A stretch of 64,000 nt of DNA from Euborellia annulipes (taxonomy: Eukaryota; Arthropoda; Insecta; Dermaptera; Anisolabididae), in NCBI GenBank assembly GCA_023213315.1, contig JAKCPI010002671.1, positions 337,332 to 401,331 of the forward strand. The letters run 5' to 3'. Below, piece after piece: positions 22,356 to 33,819 of the stretch (within the stretch, counting starts at the first letter, position 1; each line of letters starts with the position of its first letter). The position numbers and the translations under genes are program-made. Under the pieces are notes generated by a model that saw only the letters and a program-made list of their open reading frames with translations, ran no database searches and was not told where the DNA came from.

Positions 22356-24004
22356 TTTAAAAATTTAAATTCAGATAAAAATTATAAAAAATATTTTATA
22401 TTTAAGATTTTTTCATTATAGAAATTTATGATCTAAATTTCTCTAGATCATTTTTATTAAATTATTAGGAAATATTCCATGTTTGTGGTGTGTTCCAAGT
22501 ATTTTAACCTATATTTCTGTATATAGATAGACTTGAGCTGGGATTTTGCTTTGATTTTTATCCCTTTAATTTCTTTAATCAGAGCCCAGAGAGAGAGAGG
22601 GAGGGGGGGGGGGGGTTGGTCCTGATCGTCTAAGCCCCCGTTTTACCAACTTTCCTGATTCTGACAATTAGAAAACAGATGAAATCTGACTCCCATTAGT
22701 AATTTGCAGAATTAAAAATTGCATGCTCACTAAATTTTGCTAATAACACACATTTTTTGAATTTTTTTTAAGTAAAAACCAACTACTGTAGTTAGAAATT
22801 ATTTTTGCAGCTTTACCTTCTTGTCTTATCTCTACATAACCAGGATTAGTATTTTAAAGCGTAGATGAGGCTGATAATAAAAGCAAGGCAGGTCATAGCA
22901 TAGGGGAGGAAAAAGAGGAATAGTGGTTAGGAAACATTAGAAATACTCTTAGCTCGGGAAACTCGTAGTCAAAACCATTTCATTTTTTTTACTTTAAAGA
23001 GATATGTAAAATTTGAATATTTTTTCAAACTATAAAATATTATTTTATACAAGAACTAAAAATAAAAAATCTGAAGAAGTTATTTGCTTGTTTTCAAACT
23101 TAGTTTTTTTTATATATATATAAATAAAAGCCATTTTTCATCTCGAAGATATTTTCAAATAAAAAAACATCATAATTATTAATAAAAAAAAAAAAAGAAT
23201 GGTAATACAATCCTTTTCCTATATTCTATTTTAATTTTAAGCCTTCTTGCCCGCATGCAAGGGCGCTAGTGAGTGAAGATTTATGACGTCATTTCCTGAC
23301 TCTCGGATTCTTGGGTAGGTTGCTATAGCAACTAAAAAACCGACCAATGGCAGAGCTCCTTGGGCTCGAAGGGCGGAACTGTCAGACAATAGTTTAAAAG
23401 CTTCTCGAACACATTTTTCTTTTCTTTTAGAATTCCACTCCATTCCTCTCTCTCTTTCTCTTTCTCTCTTAAAAAACAGGTCCAACCCACCCCCCACCAC
23501 CCCTCCCTCACATTTCTTGTTTGTTCAGATAACTAGTTTCAAAAAAAGCAAGTCGTTAATTATGTTTTCTTAATTCATTATTATTATATCATGCTGTTAA
23601 ATTATTCCATTGGTTTAGTTTTCAAAAGAATTCTCAAAAAATGGGCCTTTTCTACTAATTAACAGCCATCTTAGTCGCCATTCTCTCTGACAACAACAAC
23701 ACAAAAAAAAAAAACCTTTGATTTATATCAAGGATGAACAACTAATTATCGATTTATAGTCTGGTTTGATAAAAACATTTCACTGGTCCCTCCTTTTATA
23801 AAAATTTTATTTAAATGAGGCTGATTTAAAATTGATAAGAAATTAAATTAGCGATATAAATAAGTAAATGGTTAGGATCCTTGTAAGCGCGACCTCCCCT
23901 TTCCCCCCTCCCTTTGGACAGGTTGTAAAAAGAAAAAAAAATGATTGAAAATAAAAATTTGTAGATAAATTAAATAAAATCCACCATGACAGACCCATAA
24001 AGAC
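22356..24004. other. spacer with GC-richer island at 23230-23510
   Basis: The island contains a CT-rich tract (23440-23470) and the minus frame 23237-23500 (87 codons), whose GKRERERERG part is low-complexity. No domain is seen. A G run lies at 22603-22614. Otherwise AT-rich. Confidence 0.4.
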
Positions 24005-24125
24005 TTTTTGTCAGCTCTGAAGATGGTTCAAACAAGGAGCCGAAACGTCAGTTGTGCGAATAAAATAAATTAATAAAGAAAAAACTATAACTGCATTCTC
24101 ATTTGGTGCTACTCTCAACATTAGA
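24005..24125 (+). mobile_element. Penelope-type end, hammerhead-like (P2)
   Basis: CTGAAGA at 24017-24023, stem GGTTC/GAGCC, GAAACG from 24042, then AATAAAATAAATTAATAAAG. The core layout is present, but a closing stem III with a UH cleavage site is not apparent. Confidence 0.55.
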
Positions 24126-24267
24126 TAAATTAACTTTATTTTAATTATGTTTTAATAAATTTATAATCTAAAATATTTCTCAATAGGATTCGGACCAAGA
24201 GGTTCAATTAAAAGTTAAAAGTTTTTTTAAACAAAACTACTACGCTGCTATTATAGGCATATTATAT

Positions 24268-24372
24268 AAAAAGCGTCTCGAAAAACCGTTAGTAGCCGAT
24301 TCAGAAGTTGGTTAGTCTAGGCGGCAAGAGATGGCGTTAGTTCTGCCCATAGGGAAACAAGCGCTCTTGGTC
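24268..24372 (-). repeat. fragment of TTAA MITE family C
   Basis: The minus strand matches the right half of 34131-34522, including TAACGCCATCTCTTGCCGCC and the terminal CGAGACGC. The outer end and TTAA are lost. Confidence 0.75.
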
Positions 24373-24582
24373 CGAATCACTTTGAATATTGTGAAAAAGG
24401 TTCCGGAGCTTCATCTAAGCTAAAAAATTTCTGTTAGATCATTTTATTTTTTAAATTTTCATTTGAACTTTGGTTTCCTTTATTACAACTAACTGCAGGG
24501 ATTTTAAACTTTTTGCTTTGATTTTTTAAAGTGGAACTTTTATTATTTCCCTTTAATTTCTTTAATCTTTATACCCTGAGAG

Positions 24583-25195
24583 CAGAGTTGGGCAAAATAC
24601 TTTTAAAAAGTAGGCCTATTTCAAATACAAAATACTTTGAAAATGTATATTTTTGTTACAAAAGACAAAATACTTGAAATAATGTATCTTGATACAAAAT
24701 ACAAAATAGTATTTTGAAAATACTTTTTTCAAATACAAAATACATTTTTTTATATAATTTTTTACGTAATGGTAAGAAAGTATAGAAAAAAAAAATAAAA
24801 TAAACTTTATTATTAATACTGCACAAATCCCAGAATAAATCTACATAGTAGACTATGTCTACTTAAGACCTATGAACTCTTAGAAGGCTGATGATGGTAA
24901 AACGCCTGAATAAAAAATTTATATAAATAAAAGCTCTCTTCACATTTGGCTGAAATCCTCTTCTCTTTAACTAATTAAAAATATAAGGAAGATATCAGGC
25001 AAGTGAAATAAAAAACAGAAACTAATATTTTAAAAAGTATTTTGTATTTTCAAAATACTTTTTGAGGTTTAAAATGTATTTTCGATACAAGTTACAAGAT
25101 ATTTTGGGAAAATGTATCTTGATTCAAAATACAAAATATGAAAATACCTACATATTTCAAATACATGTATTTTCTTTGGTTACTGCCCATCTCTG
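24583..25195. mobile_element. hAT foldback family W (GGGCAAAATAC), 613 bp
   Basis: The ends CAGAGTTGGGCA and TGCCCATCTCTG are inverted repeats, flanked by cctgagag (24575-24582) and cctgaaag (25196-25203), 7 of 8 matching, a hAT-type duplication. The interior is full of ATTTCAAATACAAAATAC-like repeats in both orientations. It is the same family as 45501-46404. A short CTGATGATGGTAAAACG motif at about 24889 resembles a decayed Penelope end inside it. Confidence 0.8.
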
Positions 25196-26754
25196 CCTGA
25201 AAGCCACGTTTCGAGTGTTTCTGAACCTTTTATAAGCCAATTGAAATTATGTAAATTTATCAACAATTGAAACCTGGTAGTACCAATGGGGATGCCAAAA
25301 TTAGAGTCCCGATATAATCGCGAAAAACTGTTGTTTCAGGACATACAGTACATACCTGAGTCAAAAAACAAATTCTAGTTTTATCCTCAGAAGCCTCAAT
25401 TCCTTTGATGTTTTTTTGCCGGTAATTCTACTATAATACTCAAAACCCTCATTGAAGACTATGAGGTTTAAATATGAATTACCGATTGATTTGAAATCCT
25501 AACTCGAAACTCTCATTTGAGGTTTTTGAGGGTCAATTATAGATTCTGCAGTTCTGATTTAAACCTCAAAGTTGTAAAATCGTCCGTAAGTAGGATTTTG
25601 AGGTACAAACAGGGATTACTTTCTAAGTCGAATCTAATCTCCAAAAAAATTAAACTGACCCTCGAACACCTCTCTAAAGATTTTGAGGTTTAAATAGGAA
25701 TTTGTTTTGATACGGGTAGCCTATCGGTACTCCATTTCTAGCAGAAAATTTCAAAAAATGGCACATACCCCCTTTGGTACTTCCACTATTCAATTGGCAA
25801 TCTCATAAAAAAATTTGAATTATTAAAATTAGAGAATACATGTTACAAGTTTATATTTATTTGGCTTTAAGACCCTGGTCCTTTTTTTGTTAGATTTGTA
25901 TTGATGACTTCCTTAAACTTTTTTTTTTTTTTTCAAAAATTCAATTTTTCTTTGAAAATTTTTTTCCTTCTGCATTTTTAAAGGGATTTTACCCGTCTAT
26001 AAAGACGATATCTTGTTATCCACCACCCGTTGGTCCACAAGCCCCTACGTTTTGGGCTCAATCTATCTTAGAAGAGAAATCTAGTTTAAATAATCAATTT
26101 AAAAACTTGTTAATTAAATAAACGAAAGACTAGATTTATTAATATTAATATTATTCTTGCGTGATTTCATTGAAAGCTCCAAGGGGATGATTCAGCCCCT
26201 TTGAGAGAATTGACATTTTAAATTGAAATGATAATTTTGTGTCTCATTCAGTGCCAAGAAAAGGGAGCATAAGACCTTTCCCCCTTCATTGCCTAGCTCG
26301 ATGTTCCCTCAAATTACTTGAACTTAAGCCTTGAAAGAAGTGGAAAATATTTTTATGTCCATTTACTATCAGTATCGCCAGCTTTTACAGACATTTTTTC
26401 TTGGAATTATGAGCTCATTAGGGTAATCACATAAAAATTCAAAGTCTCTACCAAATTTTTTATATAAAAATAAAACACTTATGTTTAAGGTTATTATATA
26501 ATATGATTAGGATTCTTATTATCTATTTTTCATTTCTTAACTTTTTTCAAGATTAATGAGTCGATTTGAAAAAGTATATAGACAAACTACTCTTCTTTAT
26601 CGTAACGATGAACTCTTAAATTTACCAAAAATAATTTTCTTTTAGAAAAACAATCAACAATGAGTTAAAAAGAAAAAGTAAAAATTCTGTTACATAAATA
26701 ACACCAAGAAAAAAAAATTTTCCCACAGATAAGCACAAAAGAAAATCTGTAAAA
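25196..26754. other. spacer with diffuse TTTGAGG repeats
   Basis: 25380-25700 contains several loose copies of GAGGTTTAAAT/TTTTGAGG in both orientations. No gene or clear element boundary is seen. The rest is AT-rich. Confidence 0.4.
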
Positions 26755-27295
26755 AAATGGTACAATTTCCAACTTTTTGTTTGAATTTTTTTTTTTTTTT
26801 TTTTTTTTTTTTGTGTAGTTTTCAAAAAAATATATAATTAATATTTTTGAATAATTTTTCTGTGTTATTTCCAAATTTCAAAATTTTAGTCATTTTCTGA
26901 AAATCATGCATACTTGGATTTTCCTGAAAATTTTTGGAAACAAACAACTATTCATTCTACACCTTTTCAAGCGGTTCCGTTCGTGGGATCTCTATGCCTA
27001 CTATTTTTTAAAAATGATTAATAGGAAAAATAATTTTTCAAATTTTTAAAAATCGAAAAAAAATAGTAGGCATGGAGATCTCACGAAAAGTTGTGGAATG
27101 AATAGTTGTTTGTTATCAAAAATTTTCAGGAAAATCGAAGTATGCATGATTTTCAGAAAATGACAAAAATTTTGAAATTTGTAAATAACATAGAAAAATT
27201 ATTCAAAAAAATTAATTGTATTTTTTCTTGAAAACTACACAAAATAAAAAATTTCAAAAAAAAAAAAAATTGGAAATCGGACCATTTTTGTAGGA
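26755..27295. repeat. foldback, ~250-bp arms
   Basis: Left arm 26755-27010 and right arm 27055-27295 are inverted copies. Outer ends carry GGTACAATTTCCAACTTTT and its match ATTGGAAATCGGACC; inner ends GCCTACTATTTTTT and AAAAAATAGTAGGC. The left arm includes a long T run (about 26788-26812) that is shorter on the right. No gene; frames here are by-products. Confidence 0.85.
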
Positions 27296-27402
27296 GTCAT
27301 GAGCAAAAGACCAAAAAAAGAGGAGTATTTTCAAAATTTGAACGGATGATCAAAAAAATCTCAAAATTTACCAGGAGGGATCTTTTAAGGGGTACTACAA
27401 AA

Positions 27403-27612
27403 CAGGGCCGGAACTAGGAGATTCTATAGGGGGGGCAAAATTTAATTTGCCGCCCCCTCATGAAAATTTCCCCTGATCCCAGAAAATTGTTTTTTCGCGG
27501 AACCAAATTTTCCCGTCAATTTTTTTCCGTGTTCCGTTTAATTGCCGCCCCCCTGATATATGCCGCCCGGGGCACGTGCACCCACTGCCTCCCCCCCCTA
27601 GATACAGCCCTG
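27403..27612. mobile_element. hAT-type MITE, 210 bp
   Basis: The ends are CAGGGCCGGAACTAGG and CTAGATACAGCCCTG, with a G run near the left end and C runs near the right. The flanking 8-mers ctacaaaa and ctcaaaaa match at 6 of 8. The frame 27460-27648 is incidental. Confidence 0.6.
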
Positions 27613-29204
27613 CTCAAAAAATGGTGGAAATCAAAAATTAAAATTTAACCAAAAAAACATCACACGAACAGTAAAATTCTTTATTTTAAAATAATTAATA
27701 TAAAACTGTTGCCCTTCTAATTAATTTAAATTATATATAGAGGTAAGATAAAGTAAAACATCACTTTATTCAGGTCACAAAACAAAAATTTTCTCCTATC
27801 CCTTGAATTAGAAAACAATTTAGAAAACCACTGACCTAGAAACATTTTATAAATCCGTCTTATTATTATTAAAAAATTTCTTTATCTATTATTCCTTGAA
27901 TGATTCAGTCAGTCCCTTTGAGGGTACTTGACATCCAGAATTATACTCTCTAAGGTCCAAAGGACTCGGAAGGGCCGTGCCCTCAAGTGACTCGTTTATT
28001 GCCCTGGAATCGACCTCAAATCGCGTCGTTAGAATTAGGTCGGATCCCCTTCCCCATTTTTTTTGAGAATTTCACACGCTCGCGTGTATTTTGCACACTC
28101 TTATAAAAATACACCAAAGACAATTAAGTTGCTCTCTCTCTCTCTCTTTTTTCTTAATTATCTTTTGCCCCTTTTGCTTTCTCCTCGGCTTTTCTTTACG
28201 ATATCTCCTTATCTTATTTATTTGGTTCCCCCGACGCCAGTGCTAGCAACTAACCGCCATTACTAGAGAGTTATGTTGCCAACCTTGGCTCGAAAACACA
28301 GGAGCGAGAAAGAAAAAACTATCTTGAACCAGTATATTTTATATCTCCCCTTTTGCTTGTGCTCCCAAAAAAGAGAGAGAAGAGAGAAGCTATATACTTA
28401 TATCATTTTCTATTATATAAACTCCGTCGGAGTATATGAAAGAAAATAACTTACCGAGTTTGGGAATTAAAAATCTTTATAATTGGTCCATTAGACGGGT
28501 TTCAATTAGGAAGTGAGTCCTCGGGGAGCCTGGAGACAAACAAAAAGAATTTAGTTAGTATAAGAAAAAAAAAAAAAAAGAGATTTTATTTATGCATTCA
28601 GAAGTCGTCAGAGACCGGCACGGAATTATAACGCCTTTGAAAATACCCGTTTTACAAGCTACAAAATCGAAATTCATCCCGCGGACGTGAATCTCCATAA
28701 ATTGTCATTTTTTACGTCTCGTCAATGGAATCAAGATCATAAAATTAGAAATTTGTGTTGATTCTCGGTTTAATTAACTTTAAAATATATAACAACTCCA
28801 ATTTTCTTTATTCACTCTTTTTAATTAAATTTAATATCTTGTCTTGATGTGTTTTAAGTATTTTTATTATAATTAATAATTTCATAAAAAACATTAAGAT
28901 TGAAGATAAAAAGAGGAAATAATATCATTAAAATGAAATGAATTTTTATTTTTATGAATATTATTTGTTAGTTAATTTTATTTATTTTATAGTTTTTACT
29001 TTTAAGGAAGTGGAAGAAGTAAGGTATTTATTAGTGGTTTTTTCTTTATTAACACATCAAAGTTTTGAATATATACTTCGAAGATTAATATAGTGACATA
29101 CAGGGCCGCCGAGAGCCCTCCATGGCCCCGGAGCGAGGGTTATACAATCGCCTCAAACCTAAAAAAAAAGTTTAAATTCAAACTAAGATTCTTTATTGGA
29201 TTAG
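27613..29204. other. spacer with GC-richer island at 27900-28270
   Basis: The island, at the flank of a CT tract (28132-28150), gives a short frame at 28063-28266 with no domain. It is single-copy in this window. The remainder is AT-rich. Confidence 0.4.
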
Positions 29205-29557
29205 CGCAATTATAAATAGTATTTCAAGAAGAGGAAGATTTATTGCGGTTTTTGACCAAGGTGTTGTGATTGAAGAAAACAATAAAAAATAGTAATTTAT
29301 TGTTGTGTGCTTTATTCTAGGTCTGGCGACTGGCTAGCATCAGTTTCGGTAGACCAACTACCATCATCAGGCCTACAAAATACATTTTATTTTCAATTTA
29401 CTTATATTATTACATAAGTTTGTCAGTACAATAATTGTATTTTATGTCAATTTGATCAATAAAACATTACATTTCTCTAGATTTTTATACTTTTGTTAAA
29501 AAATCTAGAGAAATGTAATGTTTTATTGATCAAATTGACATAAAAATACAATTAATT
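29205..29557 (-). mobile_element. Penelope-type end, inverted copy (P6a)
   Basis: On the minus strand this contains the hammerhead at 29325-29373 followed by AGAATAAAGC and the tail through GACCAAGGTG. It is the inverted counterpart of 30046-30420. A short segment, GAAATGTAATGTTTTATTG, occurs here in both orientations (29450-29475 and 29505-29528), so the inner boundary is itself a small foldback. Confidence 0.75.
29325..29373 (-). ncRNA. hammerhead ribozyme (minus-strand copy)
   Basis: This is a self-cleaving RNA motif. Read on the minus strand: stem I 5' strand GGC (29371-29373), CTGATGA (29364-29370), stem II GGTAG/CTACC, GAA (29345-29347), stem III ACTG/CAGT, cleavage base C (29328), stem I 3' strand GCC (29325-29327). 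Every conserved core base is present and all three stems pair. It differs from the copy at 30211-30259 only in the stem II loop. Hammerheads are known in Penelope-like retroelements, and the surrounding inverted repeats and AATAAA fit that class. Activity is inferred, not shown. Confidence 0.88.
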
Positions 29558-30045
29558 GGACCCTGTTATGCAATAATGTGTCAAAGACCAAAAAATTAAA
29601 AATTGAGTTAAGCACGGAATATTATTTCAAATGCTTTAATTAATAGTATTTTTTATGAAATATGTGCTAAAAAAATTTATATTTAATGTTACTTGCACAA
29701 TTGAATCGTTTATTTCAGAAACCACCTAAGCGACAAAATTTTAAATCATGTGTTTTTGGTGCTACTGTACAATTTAAAGGTAAATACATCTTTTAGATTA
29801 TGCCAATAGCATGTTTTTGATTTGGTAAAAAAATATTTGAAGGAGACTAGACCTATAATTAAGCTGCAAAACAGTTTTCTTTAGTTTTCCGAAAGTTGAA
29901 AAAAGCGCACTTAGGTGCTTTCTGAAATAAACGATTCAATTGACAACAAAAATTATATATAATCCAATGTAAACAAAAAACTTTATTGTTGATTTTCTCA
30001 AAACTCGATGTTTGGTCTTTGACACACCATTGCATAACAGGGTCC
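29558..30045. mobile_element. inverted-repeat element E (copy 1), with nested F
   Basis: The ends GGACCCTGTTATGCA and its complement TGCATAACAGGGTCC are followed inward by TGTGTCAAAG and its inverse. AATT flanks both sides. It lies between the two Penelope-type arms and is itself interrupted at 29704-29936. It shares its sequence with 51527-51777. The superfamily is unknown and there is no coding capacity. Confidence 0.75.
29704..29936. mobile_element. small inverted-repeat element F, 233 bp
   Basis: The ends AATCGTTTATTTCAGAAA and the exact complement are flanked by CAATTG on both sides (29698-29703, 29937-29942). The related element at 51527-51777 has a single CAATTG at the same place, which proves F is an insertion. 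The terminal repeat continues ACCACCTAAG/CTTAGGTGC. No frame of note. The superfamily is unassigned. Confidence 0.8.
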
Positions 30046-30420
30046 AATTACAAATCAATTAAATAGAAAAAATTATATTTTTATATTTTTGTTAAAAAAT
30101 CTAGAGAAATGTAATATGTTTTATTGATCAAATTGACATAAAAATACAATTATTGTACTGACAAACTTATTTAATAATATAAGTAAATTGAAAATAAAAT
30201 GTATTTTGCAGGCCTGATGATGGTAGTTGGGCTACCGAAACTGATGCTAGCCAGTCGCCAGACCTAGAATAAAGCTGACAACAATAAATTACTATTTTTT
30301 TTTTTTTTATAACCACAACACCTTGGTCAAAAACAGCAATAAATCTTCCCCTCTTGAAATAAGATTCTTTATACAAAATTTTGTACTTTTTTGTCCAAAG
30401 GACTTTAGCTGGAAAAGGCA
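30046..30420 (+). mobile_element. Penelope-type end, direct copy (P6b)
   Basis: It contains GAAATGTAATATGTTTTATT, the hammerhead at 30211-30259, AGAATAAAGC, a T run, and a tail matching 29213-29300 in inverted form. No reverse transcriptase is present, so it is a terminal fragment or non-autonomous derivative. Confidence 0.75.
30211..30259 (+). ncRNA. hammerhead ribozyme (plus-strand copy)
   Basis: Self-cleaving RNA motif. Stem I 5' strand GGC (30211-30213), CTGATGA (30214-30220), stem II GGTAG (30222-30226) with CTACC (30232-30236), GAA (30237-30239), stem III ACTG (30240-30243) with CAGT (30252-30255) closing an 8-nt loop, C at 30256 as the cleavage base, and stem I 3' strand GCC (30257-30259). 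All core residues match the hammerhead consensus, with the required A-U pair at the base of stem III. The expected cut is between 30256 and 30257. The short stem III fits the minimal hammerheads known in Penelope-like elements. Stem I is only 3 bp before a mismatch, so activity may depend on extra contacts. Confidence 0.88.
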
Positions 30421-30614
30421 TATAAGAAAAATCCTATTATATTATTATTAATTGAAGATAGTTTATTAAAGCTGTAGTAGGGCCAGGGCTCTCCTCTGAG
30501 AGAAAAATTTTATTTTTTCATTAGAAATTTTCAGCTCAAGGAGATTTATCCCCTCCCCCCTTCTCTGCACTCTCATTCAACTTTGATGACATGCTAGTGT
30601 TTCAATAAATATTA

Positions 30615-30842
30615 ATTAGTAATGAAGAAAGAAAAGAGCAATTGCAGCAATGTTTATTTCGTTTATTAGTCACTTCAAGCCGACGTTTCGGTCAGATATA
30701 CTACCATCCTCAGGATCGAAGCGTGTCAAAATTCCACAAAATAACACTCTTCAGCTCTGAGGATGGTTTTATATCTAACCGAAACGTCGGTTTGAAGTGA
30801 GTAATAAACGAAATAAACAGTCTTTTCTTTCTTCCTTACTAC
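30615..30842. mobile_element. Penelope-type foldback (P3)
   Basis: The inverted arms share CTTCTTTC/GAAAGAAG at the outer ends and TAATAAACGAAATAAAC inside. Each carries CTGAGGATGG...ACCGAAACGTCGG: plus strand at 30757-30790, minus strand at about 30682-30713. Core layout CTGAGGA and GAAA with a GGT/ACC stem is hammerhead-like; no proper stem III or cleavage site is seen. AATAAA-like signals follow both. Confidence 0.65.
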
Positions 30843-31056
30843 AAGATCTACTCAGCTATCCACCTCACTCTAATTAATTAATTTAGGCATTCATAACAAT
30901 AAAATTTAAATTTTAAATAGGCCCTTTTTTATTTATATTAAATTCTTTTAAAATAAAAAATCACATTTTAACAGAAGGCCCTATTTTATTTACTAAATAA
31001 TTAGCAAATTCAATAAAAATAATAGTCTACTTTCTCTAAATTGTTTTTTTTTCTAA

Positions 31057-31093
<37 letters not shown>

Positions 31094-32406
31094 CTTTCTA
31101 CTTACTTCCTATATGTGAAATAAATAAAATTCATTTGAATTGAAATTGCATTTTTTAATTGAAAAATTTAATACTCAAAAATAAGCGTCTATTTAAAAAG
31201 AGAGGCATTTAATTTTTCTTGTAAATTTATTCCAGCCGAAATTGATTTTCTACATTTTCCACATTTTTTTTTTTTTTTTTAAAGTTTAATTTTATGAATG
31301 GCCGATAAGATTTTCGAGAATGGCCTCTACATGGAAGAAACGGCCGGGGAAATGGATCCTAAACTCTTCTTTAAGTTAAACATATAAATGTCTGGGCAAA
31401 AAAAACTTTATATTAAAGGAGATTTTCGTTTGTAAGGGTGAGTGGTGTGGGCGTGTGGGGGTGTATAAGGGAATGGGGATGGAGGCCCTCCATTTGGAAT
31501 CCCGGCATGTGCTGGAGCCCCGGCTCCAATGGCGAGATAAATATTAATAAACAAACCTTTCTCTGCGTTATGAAAACTCTGATTCACAAGTGTAATTTTG
31601 GAACGCATAAATCACCATTATAACCGGAATAAAAGCAATATTCTTAAATAGATAAATAGTAGCTTATTCAAAGAGATGTTTATAATTTATTTTTATATTA
31701 TAATTTACATAACATTAAAAAAAAGATCTTTAATAAAATTGAAAAAAAAAAAAAAAAATCTGAGATGATTTTCAAACCATTAGTAGGCCTAATAAATTTA
31801 AATACTAATTTGGTTTTCTTGTTATAGTAAAAAAATGATGATTTTTGCCACTGATGGTTTGTTAAGCCTATAGAGGGCTGAGAAAAGACTATAAGATAAT
31901 AATTTGTACAAAACATAGGATTCAAGCCTTTTTGGATGAAATATAAAAATAGTGTTTATTAATTTAGGATTTTAATGAGATATCAGATTTGGAGTTGATC
32001 TCTCCAACTGCAGACTTCAATTAAGCTTTATTATCTAAAAAAAAAATACAAAAATTATTTCTGCTAAGATTTTTATTCTATTAACAAATTTTTAGTTTCC
32101 TATTAATTAATCTCATGGCTAAACTAAAGAGACAAATAATAAAAAAAAAAAATTATCGATAAACATTCGGGTATATGAAAAGTTCTTACACTAAAAAATG
32201 AACTTTCATAAACCAATTTATTAAAAATTTCACAAACTGTTACTGTTACTTTATGAGAAATTTCATACACTAGTTAAAAAAAAATTGTTACTCGATAGGT
32301 ATGATAAATAAAAAAAAAAAAAATCATGAGAAAATAGCAGATTTAATACCCGTGAATAAATTAAAATTAATCTATAAATAAAGAATACTCGTAAAGTGCA
32401 AATTAC
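30843..32406. other. spacer with (TA)n and an island at 31290-31625
   Basis: A TA dinucleotide tract lies at about 31060-31091. The GC-richer island gives short frames on both strands (31408-31623) with no domain. The rest is AT-rich. Confidence 0.45.
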
Positions 32407-32419
32407 ATTATCAGATCTT

Positions 32420-32972
32420 GAGGGCTCGCTGGTGTAGTGAGCTAGGGTGTCAGCTTCTACAAAGAAGATCCTGTTCAAATCCTTGGTATGCGGGATTTTT
32501 CATTAAATAAAAATATTTATTTAATGTAAACAAATCCCAAGCAAGCCCTGGATTGGAATATAGGATCTTACCACAATAGCCCCTCAGGCAACTCTACGAG
32601 GAGAGGGAGTTGCTGTGACATCCCGTCCTGTGGAAGGGACGTAAAGAAGGTTCCCTCTCAGTGATGCATTCTTCGAAAGGAGTAGGCTACACGCCGGTGC
32701 TGAGGGAGTCCCTCCTCAAACTAGGACATCCTCCATAGCATAGAAGAGGTTGGATAAAAGGAGCCGGTTGGAACCAGAAATAAGGATTAGTTCACTAGCT
32801 AGAGACGAGAGCAGGAGGAGGAGTTAGAGATAGGAAATGATGTAACTTCACGGGGGTGCCGGTAGATGGCTACGGCCAGAGGCCGGTTGGGTTTGAGGTG
32901 TGTGTCTCGTACACGAAAGCACCTCGGGCAAATAAACGGGGGATCCCGATAGGAATTTCAAATAAAAAAAAA
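32420..32972 (+). mobile_element. complete SINE, 553 bp, tRNA-like head, poly-A tail
   Basis: The head (32420-32492) has a pol III-type A-box region (CTGGTGTAGTGAGC) and B-box region (GTTCAAATCC). A GC-rich body of about 430 bp follows, with TAGATGGCTACGGCCAGAGG and CAAATAAACGGGGGATCCCG near the end, then poly-A. ATTATCAGATCTT occurs at 32407-32419 and 32973-32985, a perfect 13-bp target duplication, which fixes both ends and shows LINE-type target-primed insertion. No copy of the body occurs elsewhere in this window. It is long for a SINE, and the body could be derived from a LINE 3' end. It has no coding frame of note. Confidence 0.9.
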
Positions 32973-33157
32973 ATTATCAGATCTTTTAAAATTATTGGTA
33001 GCTTGAAGTTGTAGGGATGAATTATGAAACTAATCTCTCAGTTGCATTAAATTAAAAAATGTTTTTATATTTAATCCTAAAAAGACCTGGATTTCCTCTC
33101 CCAAGAGGATTGTTTATGTAAATTATAAACAATTCAACTTGTGGGTCATTCTATATC

Positions 33158-33819
33158 AAAAAATCTGGTGTGACTGTCGCACAGCACAACTTTCTCTTAC
33201 CTTCGGTAATCGAAAGTTGTGTTCTGTGCTTGTACACCAGATTTTCGTGTCGACATATATTTAGTTTCCGCCGATATATTAAAATTCAAGATGTAAAATT
33301 TATAAGTATGGAAAAATATTTATATTTTGTTACCATGGCAACCATTTCTCCTATCTTTCCTATGAAGCACAAGAGTAAAGTGTGCTTCAAACAATTTTGA
33401 GGGCAAAACGAGAATATACATTTGAAAGAGCATCTAAAAAATAATTGATTTTTGAATTTTAATCAAAATCGTTAGAGCGAATTTTGAGAAAATTGAAAAA
33501 AACTGAAAAAGTACATCAGTAAAGTACTAGTACTCTTTGGCCGATTTTGATTAAAAGCTTATTTTTCCGGTCCCGGGGGCTGCCTAACTTAAATATAAAA
33601 TTTCAACTTCCTAGCTCAATTCCTTCATGCTTAAAATTGAACACACACAGACACACAGACACACAGACAGACAGACCATGTCGCGAAAATCACTTTTTTG
33701 GATTCAGGGGACCTCAAAACGTAAAGATCCATCAAAATCTCGACATCGAATTTTTTGACATGAAACCAATACTTTCTCTCTATATATATATTACATATAT
33801 ACATAGGTAAGAGAAAGTA
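33158..33819 (-). mobile_element. family A, near full-length
   Basis: On the minus strand it runs from TACTTTCTCTTACC to the 3' hairpin ending CACCAGATTTTTTG. It includes the conserved TTCGATGTCGAGATTTTGAT, a CA/TG microsatellite slot (33641-33674) and TTGCCATGGTAACAAAATAT. Frames at 33170-33400 and 33547-33810 are by-products of this repeat. Confidence 0.9.

Noticed and set aside
24889..24925. Hammerhead in CTGATGATGGTAAAACG
   Set aside because: GAAA is missing and no stem II or III can be drawn; kept only as a decayed Penelope-like scrap.
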